DNA of 64,000 nucleotides from Archangium lipolyticum. GTDB taxonomy: Bacteria; Myxococcota; Myxococcia; Myxococcales; Myxococcaceae. Location: positions 62,001-126,000 of the forward strand of contig NZ_JANKBZ010000027.1 of assembly GCF_024623785.1 (NCBI RefSeq), written 5' to 3'. A program made the position numbers and the translations under genes. The first letter of the stretch is position 1; the number at the start of each line of letters is the position of its first letter. Under the pieces are notes generated by a model. The model did no database searches. It saw only the letters and a program-made list of their open reading frames with translations, and was not told where the DNA came from. Of this stretch, positions 16,100 to 24,848 are shown piece by piece.

Positions 16100-16133
16100 A
16101 CCCTCACCCCGTCCCTCTCCCAGAGGGAGAGGG
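16099..16133 (-). repeat. REP-like palindromic element, copy 5
   Basis: Minus-strand orientation: CCCTCTCCC, TCT, GGGAGAGGG, then AC and GGGGTGAGGGTC. It touches the stop codon of the DUF885 gene, the tightest placement of the six copies. Confidence 0.85.
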
Positions 16134-16271
16134 GTGGTGGGCCATCTTGCCCTCGCTTCCTCGTCAGTCCTCGTGGGGGAGCGGGCGGACGGGCCAGGCC
16201 CTCCTGTGTCACATCCGGCTCTCTTCCTCTCCAACCGTCTTGGGTGTGACGCACTGAGAGGGAGAGTCGAT

Positions 16272-17165
16272 ATGGCGGATATCCATACCCCGTCGCCTAT
16301 GTGTGGCGCCGAATGTGACGCTCGCATGCACAGGCCCCGGAACACGGACGAGGCGCTCGTCTGCATGCGCAAGAAACTCCGGGAGTTCTACGCCTCCGGC
16401 GACAAGCGGGCCATCTTCCTGCGCGCCTACTACGTCATGACGACCCAGGTGAACGCCTCGGTCCATGGTGGCAACGAGGACTTCGATCAGCCCATCTTCT
16501 TCGACCCCGAGTGGGTCGATCGGCTCGCGGGCCGGTTCGCCCAGCTCTACTTCCAGTCCCTCCAGAAGCCGGCCTGCAAGGCCTGGAAGATCGCCATGGA
16601 GCGGGCCGCCAGCCCTCATGCCTCGAGCGTTCTCCAGAACATGGTGCTCGGCATCAACGCCCACATCAACTTCGACCTGGCCAATGGCGTCCACGAATTC
16701 ATTCGACGAGCCGGAGAGCATCGGGACGCGGAGCTCATGGCCCGGCGGAAGTTCGACCATGACCAGATGAACAACGTCCTCGTGCGTTGCAACCCGAAGA
16801 TCCAGGACATCCTCGGGCGCGAGTTCGGCGGAGGCATGCGGCTGTTCAGCGGCGTCCTGGGCAAGTTCGACGAGCTGCTCACCAGCACGGGGCTGCGGTA
16901 CTACCGGGACCGCGTCTGGTGCAACGTGCTCGGGTTGCTGTCGGCGAAGGGCCCGGAGGAGCTCGCCAAGGTGCGGCTGCGGCTCGAATGGGAAGCCCAG
17001 CAGGTGGCCGAGTTCATCATCGACGGCAGCTGGATGAACAAGCTGGTGTATGGAATGGACAGCATCCTGTGCCGGCGGAACTTCCAGGGCAGGTTCCAGC
17101 CGGACGAGGCCGGAGCCATCCACGCCATGGGGCGCATGGACCACCGTCTTCAGCTGCCTCATTAG
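16272..17165 (+). CDS. DUF5995-like helical protein
   Basis: 297 residues from ATG 16272, preceded by the purine-rich GAGAGGGAGAG. No signal or membrane segment is seen. The segment VLGINAHINFDLANGVHEFIRRAGEHRDAELMARRKFDHDQMNNVLVRCNPKIQDIL resembles DUF5995 proteins, whose mark is 'G.NAHINrDL' inside an all-helical fold. FFDPEWVDRLAGRFAQLYFQSL upstream and AWKIAMERAASP fit the same family. The assignment comes from memory of that motif and the activity is unknown. The gene converges with the kinase at 17162-21139, and the stop codons overlap by four bases. Confidence 0.65.
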   Translation: MADIHTPSPMCGAECDARMHRPRNTDEALVCMRKKLREFYASGDKRAIFLRAYYVMTTQVNASVHGGNEDFDQPIFFDPEWVDRLAGRFAQLYFQSLQKPACKAWKIAMERAASPHASSVLQNMVLGINAHINFDLANGVHEFIRRAGEHRDAELMARRKFDHDQMNNVLVRCNPKIQDILGREFGGGMRLFSGVLGKFDELLTSTGLRYYRDRVWCNVLGLLSAKGPEELAKVRLRLEWEAQQVAEFIIDGSWMNKLVYGMDSILCRRNFQGRFQPDEAGAIHAMGRMDHRLQLPH

Positions 17166-20100
17166 AGGAGCGCGTGCGCCTCCAGCTCGTGCAGGGCCCG
17201 CCGCTCGAAGGTGGCGGCCCCCTGCTCCCGCGCCAACCGCACGGCCCGCTGGAAACACTCGCGCGCCTCCGGCTCGTGGCCGAGCGCCCGCAGGGCCTCT
17301 CCGCGCAGCCGGTGCAGCTCGGCCTCGTAGAAGTGCTCTCCCGACGTCTTGGCCCGCTCCAGCCCCTCGGTGGTGAGCTCCAGCGCCTCACGGGGCTGCC
17401 CCAGCTTGAGGTACAGGCCCGCCAGCAGGCCGAGGTCGTGGTGCCGCTGGCCGGCGCGGATGCCCGGCTCTTCCCAGCCCCGCATGGTCTCGCGCATGAG
17501 CGCCAGTCTTCCCTTCGGGTCCCCCGCTTCCGACAGGGCCCAGATGCGGATGAGCGTGGCCCAGACCCTCCAGGCGCGGAACCCGTGCTCGTTCGAGAGC
17601 GTGATGGCCTCCTCGGACCACTCCAGCGCGCACTCCGCTTCGCCCCGCAGCTGGCAGGCCACGGCCAGGTATGTCAGCACGCTGGCGGACGTGTGCGCGT
17701 GGCCGATGTTCCGCGCCAGCTCTAGCGCCTCCCGGCTGTACTGGAGCGCTTCCTCCTCCCGGCCGAGCACCGAGTGCACCATCGCCCCGATGGCCAGCGC
17801 CGTGGCGCGCGGGTTGATCCACTGCGTCTCGGCCATGGCCCGCTGCTCCTCGAGCGGCAGCTCCGAGCACTCCAGGGTCTTCTCCACGTGCTTCAGGGCC
17901 GCGGGCATGTGTCCCCAGATGAAGCAGTCCACCGCCATCATCCGGTGCCCCAGGGCGAGCAGCTCCCCATCCTGGTGGCGCTCGCCCCGGGCCACGAGCT
18001 GCTCGGCGAGTTCGTGCGCCAGGGTGTACTCCGCCCGCGAGAAGAAGTAGGCGAAGAGCCCGAAGTAGGACAGCCGCAGCCGTGGCAGCGCCTCGCCCAC
18101 CTGGTGGATGAGCTCGCGCGCCCGGGTGTACGTCCGCTCCACCTCCTCCGAGCGGTAGCCCTGCACCTGGGCCAGCGGCGTCCCCAGGGCGATGAGCAGC
18201 CGCAACTCCCGCTGCAGCCGCCGCGGCTCCTCGGGCAGCAGGCGCAGCATCCGCAGGGCCTGCCGGAAGTGGCTCACCGCCTCCTGGTTGGCCGAGCGCA
18301 GGCTCGCGTTGTGTCCCGCCCGCTCCCAGTAGGGCAGGGCCCGGGCGTACTCGCCGGCCTCGGTGAAGTGGTGGGCGAGCAACTCCGGCTGTGCCTCCGC
18401 CACCTCGGGGGATTGCTCCAGCAAGGCCTGGGTGATGCGCTGGTGGAGCCGCCGGCGCGCTCCGAGCGGCAGCGAGCGCCACGCCGCGTCCTGGAGGAGG
18501 GCATGGCGGAACTGGTAGCCGGGGGGCCCGGTGCCCTCGGCGCGGGGTTGCAGCACCCCGGAGGCAACCAGGCCCTCCAGGTCGCGCCGCAGCGAAGCGG
18601 GTCTCTGCCGCGTCAGCGCCGTCAGCAGCGCGTGCGAGAAGCCTCGCCCGAGCGCCGCGCAGGACTGGGCCAGCGCCTTCTGCCGGGCGGGCAGTAGATC
18701 CAACCGCGCCAGCAACAGCTCGTTGAGGGTGATGGGGATGGAGCCGGGTGTCCCATGCTCCAGCACCATGTGCGTCATCTCCTCCACGAAGAGGGGGATG
18801 CCGTCCGTCCGGGCCACGAGCTGTTGGATCAGCCCCGGGGGCAGCGCATGGCCGTGGGCGGACTCGCGAACCAGGGCGGCGGTGAGCTCCGGTGGCAGTC
18901 GCTCCAGCGTGAGCGTGTGCATCCAGGGACGGCGAGGCCAGGTGGGGTGGAAGTCGGGCCGGGCGCTGAGGACGAAGAGGACGCGCTCCTTCTCCACCCG
19001 CTCCAGGAGGTAGCCGAGCAGCTCCAGCGTGGAGGGGTCCGCCCAGTGCAGATCCTCCACCACGCCGAGCACCGGCCGCTCGCGGGCCACGCGCGACAGC
19101 AGCTCCGCCACGGCCTCGAAGGTGCGCTCCTTGCGCCACTCCGGCGAGAGCTGGGGAAAGGGGAGTCCCTCGGGCAGGGGCTGCGAGAGGAGCTGGACGA
19201 GGAGCGAGGTGTGCTCGGGGGATAGGCCCGGCTCTCGCGGTAACAGCGCGCGCGAGGGGAAGAGGCGCCGCAGTACCTCGATGGCGGGTTGGAAGGCGCT
19301 GGTGCTCGACTGCGGCCAGCACTGGACCTGGAAGTGCTCACACGGCTCCTGGCCCATCCGCTGGTGCAGCTCCTGGATGAGGCGGGACTTGCCGAGGCCC
19401 GCCTCTCCACTGACGAGGACGAAGGACCCCTTGCCCTGCCGCGCCTCGTTCCAGCATGCGAGGAGCCGCCGCAGCTCGTCCTCGCGTCCCACCAGCGGGG
19501 TGAGGCCCCCGGCGGCGGCGAGTGCCCGCTCGAAGCGGAACGTCGCTGGCCGCTCGTGCAGCACCCGGTGGAGGCCGAGGGGCCGCGGCCCCGAGAGGCC
19601 CCGGTATGGGCGGGACCCGAGCGCCTCGGTCTCGAACGTCGCGCGCACCAGCGCCCAGGTGGACTCGCTGAGGACGACGGTGTGGGGCTCGGCCTGCTCC
19701 GCCAGCCAGGTGGCCACCTTCGGGGCCTCGCCCTGGAGGAGCAGCGCCTGGCCTCCCTGGCCCCGGGTGTGCTCGCCCAGCGTCATCAGGTCCGTGTGGA
19801 TGCCCACCCGGAGGGCCAGGGCATCCGGAGGCAGATGCGGCAGCTTCCGTTGGAGGAACGCGGGGAGGTCCCGCACCAGGGCCAACCCCACCTGGACGGC
19901 GTGTTCCGAATCCTCCTCCCGCGCCACCGGGTAGCCGAAGCAGGCCAGCACCTCGTCACCGAGGTACAGGGCGATGGAGCCGCCCCGCAGCTGGACGAGC
20001 TCCGCGCAGCGCTGTTGGAAGGCATCCTCCAACTCGCCCAGCTCCTCGGTGTCCAGTGGTTCCACCAGCCCGGCCAGTCCGCTCAACTGGCAGGACACGA

Positions 20101-21139
20101 GCGTCACCTGCCGGCGCTCGGCGGCCACGGTGCGCACGCTCCGCCCGTGGTAGCCGAGCCGCTCGGTCAGCTCGCGCAGCTCCTCCACGAGCTCCTGCGC
20201 CGTCTGGTAGCGCTGCTCGGGGGCCTTGGCCAGCAGCGTGGCCAGCAGGGGTTCCACCTCCCGGGGTAGCTCCGGGTGGTACTCGCGCACGGGCGGAATG
20301 GGCTCGTCGGAGAGCACCCGCGCGCGCAACTCGGGAATGGTGGTGGTCGGATAGGGGAGGGTGCCGGTGAGCATTTCGTACAGCACGACTCCCGCGGACC
20401 AGATGTCGGTCCGCTCATCCTGCCGCCGGCCCGTCCACTGTTCCGGCGCCATGTAGGCTGGCGTGCCGGCGCTGGGCAGGTCGAGGAAACCGGGTGCCGT
20501 CCCCTCCTCCAGCAGCCACGCCAGGCCGAAGTCGAGCAGCTTCACCTCGCCCTGCCGGGTGAGGAAGACATTGCTCGGCTTCATGTCCCGGTGGATGACG
20601 TGGTGCTCGTGGGCGTGGGCCAGCCCCGCGGCGATGCCGGACATGATCTCCAGGGCGCGCTGGGGCTCCAACCGCTGCTCCCGCCGCAGCACCGACGAGA
20701 GCGATTCTCCCTCCAGACATTCCATGATGAGGAAGGGAATGCGCGGCTCCCAGGGCGCGCCGGACCACTCGGACGTGTCGAAGAGGCGGACGATGTTGGC
20801 ATGGGCCAGCTGCGCGATGGCCCGGGCCTCCTGCTGCAGCATCGAGACGAGCTCCTCATCCGCCAGGGGGGAGCGAGGGAGCAGGAACTTGAGCGCCACC
20901 TCGCGCCTCAGCCGCGAGTCCCAGGCCCGGAACACCCGGCCCATGGAGCCGCCGCCCAGCTGCTCGAGAATCTGGAAGCGGTGGCCGTCGCGTCCTCCCA
21001 GCTGCTCGCCCTGGGTCGGAAGGCGCAGCAGGGAGGGGCCTCCGGCGACGGCCCTTGCCAGCTCGTCGCCGAAGTCCGAGTCCTCGAATCCTGGGTCCGA
21101 GGAGTCTCCGCCTCCGCTCCGACCGGTGTTGTCTGGCAT
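17162..21139 (-). CDS. Ser/Thr protein kinase with degenerate cyclase domain, AAA ATPase and TPR array
   Basis: 1325 residues. The kinase domain (about 55-330) has GGGSMGRVF, Lys84 in VALKFL, Asp185 in VIHRDMKPSN and Asp203 in LLDFGLAW, so it should be active. A class III nucleotidyl cyclase-like domain follows (about 345-470); its second metal site (YLGDEVLACFGYPVA) is kept, but the first Asp is replaced by Gln (VTLVSCQLSGL versus the usual 'fDlvGst'), so cyclase activity is unlikely. A predicted AAA/NACHT-type ATPase with Walker A SGEAGLGKSRLI and Walker B-like VLGVVEDLHWADPS occupies about 530-800. The rest is a TPR array. Such kinases integrate signals in myxobacteria. The gene is divergent from a CHASE hybrid kinase across 192 bases. 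Confidence 0.93.
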   Translation of the reverse strand: MPDNTGRSGGGDSSDPGFEDSDFGDELARAVAGGPSLLRLPTQGEQLGGRDGHRFQILEQLGGGSMGRVFRAWDSRLRREVALKFLLPRSPLADEELVSMLQQEARAIAQLAHANIVRLFDTSEWSGAPWEPRIPFLIMECLEGESLSSVLRREQRLEPQRALEIMSGIAAGLAHAHEHHVIHRDMKPSNVFLTRQGEVKLLDFGLAWLLEEGTAPGFLDLPSAGTPAYMAPEQWTGRRQDERTDIWSAGVVLYEMLTGTLPYPTTTIPELRARVLSDEPIPPVREYHPELPREVEPLLATLLAKAPEQRYQTAQELVEELRELTERLGYHGRSVRTVAAERRQVTLVSCQLSGLAGLVEPLDTEELGELEDAFQQRCAELVQLRGGSIALYLGDEVLACFGYPVAREEDSEHAVQVGLALVRDLPAFLQRKLPHLPPDALALRVGIHTDLMTLGEHTRGQGGQALLLQGEAPKVATWLAEQAEPHTVVLSESTWALVRATFETEALGSRPYRGLSGPRPLGLHRVLHERPATFRFERALAAAGGLTPLVGREDELRRLLACWNEARQGKGSFVLVSGEAGLGKSRLIQELHQRMGQEPCEHFQVQCWPQSSTSAFQPAIEVLRRLFPSRALLPREPGLSPEHTSLLVQLLSQPLPEGLPFPQLSPEWRKERTFEAVAELLSRVARERPVLGVVEDLHWADPSTLELLGYLLERVEKERVLFVLSARPDFHPTWPRRPWMHTLTLERLPPELTAALVRESAHGHALPPGLIQQLVARTDGIPLFVEEMTHMVLEHGTPGSIPITLNELLLARLDLLPARQKALAQSCAALGRGFSHALLTALTRQRPASLRRDLEGLVASGVLQPRAEGTGPPGYQFRHALLQDAAWRSLPLGARRRLHQRITQALLEQSPEVAEAQPELLAHHFTEAGEYARALPYWERAGHNASLRSANQEAVSHFRQALRMLRLLPEEPRRLQRELRLLIALGTPLAQVQGYRSEEVERTYTRARELIHQVGEALPRLRLSYFGLFAYFFSRAEYTLAHELAEQLVARGERHQDGELLALGHRMMAVDCFIWGHMPAALKHVEKTLECSELPLEEQRAMAETQWINPRATALAIGAMVHSVLGREEEALQYSREALELARNIGHAHTSASVLTYLAVACQLRGEAECALEWSEEAITLSNEHGFRAWRVWATLIRIWALSEAGDPKGRLALMRETMRGWEEPGIRAGQRHHDLGLLAGLYLKLGQPREALELTTEGLERAKTSGEHFYEAELHRLRGEALRALGHEPEARECFQRAVRLAREQGAATFERRALHELEAHALL

Positions 21140-21331
21140 GACATCCCCCAGTCCTCCCCACCGGGCAGCCCACGTCGGTGTGCCGTCCCAAGCGACCCGA
21201 CCCGAACAAGCTAGGGACCCCTTGGAGCGCGAGCAACGAGGCCGCCCGCGAGGGCAGTGGGGCGTTCATCACCGGGCGTGGATGGAGAGGGCGCCGCTGG
21301 TGCGTTGTGGCTCTGCTCCAACGGCTCACCC

Positions 21332-23608
21332 GTGACGAAACTCCTTCGCCCTCCCTCTCTGCTCCGGCTCCCGCGCAACCTCGTTCCCTGGGGCGTGCTC
21401 GCTCTCTCGCTGCTGCTCACGTGCTGTGTGAGCCTGCTGCTGAAGACCAACGTCCGGGCAATCGACGAGGCACGCTTCGAGAACCGGGTGCAGGCCGCCT
21501 CCGACCGCATCGAGCGCCGGCTGGATACCTATATCGCGCTGCTGGAAGGGACCGAGGGCCTGTTCGCCACCCAGCACGACGTGACGCCAACCGAGTTCTC
21601 CGAGTTCGTCCAGCTGCTGCGGGTGCAGCTCCAGTACCCCGGCATCCAGGGAATTGGCTTCTCCCGGCGCTTCTCGCCCGGGGAACGTCCCGCCCTGGAG
21701 CACTGGGCACGCACGGCGGGAGGGATGCCAGACTTCCACGTCTGGCCGGAGAGCACCGGGAGCGAGCTCCACTCCGTCGTCTTCCTGGAGCCGCGCGACG
21801 CGAGGAACCAGGCGGCCATGGGCTACAACATGTACTCCGAGCCCACCCGCCGGGAGGCCATGGCGCGGGCCCGGGACACGGGGCGGCCCGCCCTCACCGC
21901 CAAGGTGACGCTCAAGCAGGAGATTCACGAGGAGAAGCAGGCGGGCTTCCTGCTGTACCTGCCCGTCTACCGGGGAGGCCGCGTGCCGGACACGGTGGAG
22001 GGGCGGCGTGAAGCGCTCGTCGGCTTCGTCTACAGCCCCTTCCGCGCGGGCGACCTGCTCCGCGGCATCTTCGGCACCGAGCGGCAGCCGCGCGTGGCCT
22101 TCGAGCTCTACGACGGCCCGGTGGTGGACCCCGAGAACCTGCTGCACAGCTCGCACGGCGCCGGGGCCATGCCGGGTGCGCCCATGTTCACCACCACCGC
22201 GACGATCACCGTGGCCGGGCGGCCGTGGACGCTCTCTTTCGCCTCGCTGCCCGTCTTCGACGAGTTGGCCTCGGCGCGGCTGGTGCTGCCCTTCTCGGTG
22301 GCGGGAGTGCTGGTGAGCCTGGCCTTCTTCCTCATGACGCTTGCCCAGGTGCGGGCGCGCACGGAGGCGGAGCGGAGCGCGGATGGGTTGCGCGTGGCCC
22401 TGAGGGAGCGGGCCCGCGTGGAGGCGCAGTTGCGCGAGGCGGACCAGCGCAAGGACGACTTCCTCGCCATGCTCGCCCATGAGCTGCGCAATCCCCTGGC
22501 CCCGGTGCTCACCGCCGTGCAACTCATGGAGCGCAAGCAACGGGAGGGGCAGCACCTCGACCGGGAACGTGAGGTGGTGGAGCGCCAGGTGCACCACATG
22601 CGGCGGCTGGTGGATGACCTGCTCGACGTGTCGCGGGTGACGCGGGGGAAGATCCAGCTCCAGAAGCGGCCGTTGGAGTTGGTGGCCGCGGTGGGGCGTG
22701 CGCTGGATGCGGCGCGGCCCTTCTCCGAGTCACGGGGGCACACCCTGCGCGCGGAGCTGCCGGTGGGGCCGGTGTGGACGGAGGCGGACCCGGTGCGCAT
22801 GGAGCAGGTGCTCACCAACCTGCTGCACAACGCGGCCAAGTACTCGGAGCGCGGTGGCCGCATCACCCTGACGCTGGAGCAAGAGGGGGGCGAGGCGGTG
22901 ATGCGGGTAGCGGACACGGGGATGGGGATTCCCGCCGAGGCGCTGCCGCACCTCTTCGAGCCCTTCATGCAGGTGGCGCGCACGCTGGACCGGGCGCAGG
23001 GCGGACTGGGCCTGGGGCTGACGCTGGTGAAGCGGCTGGTGGAGATGCACGGCGGGCGCGTGGAGGTGGCGAGCGAGGGAGTCGGCCGGGGCAGTGTCTT
23101 CACGGTGCGGCTGCCGGTGCTGCCCGAGGCGCGGGTGCCGGTGGTGTCCGAGGCCACGCGGCCCGAGCGGGAGACGCCCTCCGTGGGCCGCCGCGTGCTC
23201 GTGGTGGACGACAACGTGGATGCCGCGGAGCTGCTCGGCGAGGTGCTGGAGCTGGATGGGCACCAGGTGACGGTGGTGCACGATGGCCTGACGGCACTGG
23301 AGCACGTGGACCGAGTGGACCCCGACGTGGTCTTCCTCGACATCGGCCTGCCGGGAATGGACGGGTACGAGGTGGCGCGCCGGATGAGGCAGCGGCCGGG
23401 TGGCGCGGACCTGCGGCTGGTGGCGCTCACCGGCTACGGGCAGGCCTCGGACCGTCAGCGCTCGCGCGAGGCGGGCTTCGATACCCACCTCGTCAAGCCG
23501 GTGGATCTCGACACGCTGCGCGAGCTGGTGGCGGACGCGGAGAGGCCCGCGAGGACGCGACCGGAGCGCGCCGCGGACTGGTGCTCCGAGGGTTCCTTCC
23601 GCGGGTAG
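21332..23608 (+). CDS. Membrane hybrid histidine kinase with CHASE sensor and receiver
   Basis: 758 residues read from GTG 21332. An N-terminal helix (LVPWGVLALSLLLTCCVSLLL) and a second one (LVLPFSVAGVLVSLAFFLMTLA) enclose a periplasmic CHASE domain; typical motifs are IQGIGFSRRF, VVFLEPRDARNQAAMGYNMYSEPTRREAM and LYLPVYRGG. Next come HisKA (LAMLAHELRNPLAPVLTA), an ATPase domain with N (LTNLLHNAAKYS), G1 (DTGMGIP) and G2 (GGLGLGLTL) boxes, and a C-terminal receiver (LVVDDNVDAAELL, VVFLDIGLPGMDGYEV, LVKPVD) with phospho-acceptor Asp. CHASE domains often sense cytokinin-like or small organic ligands. There is no output domain, so signalling probably continues through a phosphotransfer protein. 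Confidence 0.93.
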   Translation: MTKLLRPPSLLRLPRNLVPWGVLALSLLLTCCVSLLLKTNVRAIDEARFENRVQAASDRIERRLDTYIALLEGTEGLFATQHDVTPTEFSEFVQLLRVQLQYPGIQGIGFSRRFSPGERPALEHWARTAGGMPDFHVWPESTGSELHSVVFLEPRDARNQAAMGYNMYSEPTRREAMARARDTGRPALTAKVTLKQEIHEEKQAGFLLYLPVYRGGRVPDTVEGRREALVGFVYSPFRAGDLLRGIFGTERQPRVAFELYDGPVVDPENLLHSSHGAGAMPGAPMFTTTATITVAGRPWTLSFASLPVFDELASARLVLPFSVAGVLVSLAFFLMTLAQVRARTEAERSADGLRVALRERARVEAQLREADQRKDDFLAMLAHELRNPLAPVLTAVQLMERKQREGQHLDREREVVERQVHHMRRLVDDLLDVSRVTRGKIQLQKRPLELVAAVGRALDAARPFSESRGHTLRAELPVGPVWTEADPVRMEQVLTNLLHNAAKYSERGGRITLTLEQEGGEAVMRVADTGMGIPAEALPHLFEPFMQVARTLDRAQGGLGLGLTLVKRLVEMHGGRVEVASEGVGRGSVFTVRLPVLPEARVPVVSEATRPERETPSVGRRVLVVDDNVDAAELLGEVLELDGHQVTVVHDGLTALEHVDRVDPDVVFLDIGLPGMDGYEVARRMRQRPGGADLRLVALTGYGQASDRQRSREAGFDTHLVKPVDLDTLRELVADAERPARTRPERAADWCSEGSFRG

Positions 23609-23650
23609 TCGCTACCCGAGGTGGGTGTTTTCACCGCCGCTGGTCAGCGG

Positions 23651-24056
23651 CTTGACGCATTCTCCTAAAAATGTGCTTCGCGCGGCGGCTCGCAAGCACT
23701 ACGCGGAGTTGTACCCGCGGTTCGCGGAGGTCCTGTCCGATCAGGGGCGTACTCTTCCCATCCACCATCGGCGCCAGCTCGAACACGCGCACCTCTTCCC
23801 CGATGAAGACATCAACGCGGGAGAAAACCTGGCGATGTTGCAAAGGCACGTTCACAGGGAGATCAACTTCTTGTGGGGGAGGTTTCGACAGGCTCGTTCC
23901 AACCCGACAGCGGATGAAGTGAGACGCGCCGCCGAAATCATTGATAGGCATTTCGAGGGTCATGCCCGTGGCCTCCAACGTGGACCGGTTCTTCGACACC
24001 CTCTCGCGCTACCTGGAGCTCAAGGCCGCGGACCCGAGCTGCCAGGAGTCGGGTGA
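23651..24056 (+). pseudogene. Remnant of a polymorphic-toxin nuclease-like C-terminal domain
   Basis: The frame reads HSPKNVLRAAARKHYAELYPRF, then RTLPIHHRRQLEHAHLFPDEDINAGENLAMLQRHVHREINFLWGRFRQARSNPTADEVRRAAEIIDRHFE. This resembles the C-terminal nuclease-like region of myxobacterial polymorphic toxins (pattern 'R.lpiHHrrpLEyAHLFP..diN...NL......vH..iN..W..fR'). No N-terminal delivery domain, signal or ribosome-binding site precedes it: the upstream gene is the hybrid kinase, which ends at 23608. The frame then runs 95 bases into the following gene, so the original 3' end may also be altered. Base composition at 23640-23700 is lower in GC than the neighbourhood. It is best read as a decayed toxin end; a very short free-standing protein from GTG 23673 is possible. 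Confidence 0.5.
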
Positions 24057-24213
24057 TGTGGATATCGGCTTTCCCTACGATGCGATCGAGCTCATCGCAC
24101 GGGACGAGCGGCTGGTGGAGTTGATGCGCGCGGGGAGCTTCGACTCGTTGATGAAGTATGTGGAAGACGAGACTCGCCGCTGGGCCGCGAAGGTGATGGG
24201 CACTCCGGTGTGA
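23962..24213 (+). CDS. Small immunity-like protein next to toxin remnant
   Basis: 83 residues from ATG 23962: MPVASNVDRFFDTLSRYLELKAADPSCQ, then DVDIGFPYDAIELIARDERLVELMRAGSFDSLMKYVEDETRRWAAKVMG. It is acidic and all-helical, without signal or membrane segment. The position directly behind the toxin remnant, with coding overlap, is the usual place for an antidote gene. I do not recognise the sequence family; the immunity role is inferred from context and size. Confidence 0.5.
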   Translation: MPVASNVDRFFDTLSRYLELKAADPSCQESGDVDIGFPYDAIELIARDERLVELMRAGSFDSLMKYVEDETRRWAAKVMGTPV

Positions 24214-24246
24214 GTGCCCTTTCCCTCGCCGTGGAGCGACGGGCCG

Positions 24247-24822
24247 CTACTGCTCCTTCTTCGAGGGGCGCAGGATGATGACCTTTCCTCCGTTCTCGTC
24301 CCGCTCCACCGTGCCCGGCTGCGGCTTGCTCGCCGGGGTCGCGCCCTCGGCGCTCAGGGGAATGGACTGCGAGGACTCGTAGATGCGGCCCTGCACCTCC
24401 ATCCGCACGTCCACGACGGCATGGCCGGAGACGCCCGGGGGCACCGTCACGGTGACCTCGTGGACGGCGGGCTGACCCGGCTCGCAGGTGGGGTGCTGCT
24501 TCTCGGCACCCTGCACCACGACTCCCTCCGTGCCGCGCACGCGCGTGCTCAGCGAGGTGCAGGTCTGCTCCGGGACGACAGTGGCCACGAGGGTGAGCGG
24601 CGACTCCGCCTTCACACTGCCCCGAGGCGTGGCTCGCAGGGTGAAGGGCGGCCGGGCCTTGCCGCCGTTCCAGGGCTCCGCCTTCCGGTCCGTCTTGGGC
24701 GCGGGAGTGGAGGGGCGCGCCACGGGAGCGGGTGCCTCCGGGGCGGGGGGCTTGTGGGCCTCGGCGGGCGTGGCGGCCGCACAGCCGAGGGCCAATGTCG
24801 CGATGAGCACGGGGGTTCGCAT
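24247..24822 (-). CDS. Lipoprotein with low-complexity linker and Ig-like region
   Basis: 191 residues from ATG 24822, with AAGGAA about 10 bases upstream. MRTPVLIATLALGCAAATPAEA carries a lipobox (LALGC). A Pro/Ala-rich linker (HKPPAPEAPAPVARPSTPAPK) leads to a beta-rich domain (PFTLRATPRGSVKAESPLTLVATVVPEQTCTSLSTRVRGTEGVVVQGAEKQHPTCEPGQPAVHEVTVTVPPGVSGHAVVDVRMEVQG) that looks like one Ig-type sandwich with a disulphide. It lies 26 bases behind the metalloprotease gene in the same direction, so the two are likely expressed together. Its role is unknown; it could be a surface partner of the protease. Confidence 0.75.
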   Translation of the reverse strand: MRTPVLIATLALGCAAATPAEAHKPPAPEAPAPVARPSTPAPKTDRKAEPWNGGKARPPFTLRATPRGSVKAESPLTLVATVVPEQTCTSLSTRVRGTEGVVVQGAEKQHPTCEPGQPAVHEVTVTVPPGVSGHAVVDVRMEVQGRIYESSQSIPLSAEGATPASKPQPGTVERDENGGKVIILRPSKKEQ

Positions 24823-24848
24823 GTCGTGGAGTTCCTTCCGGGTGTCGC

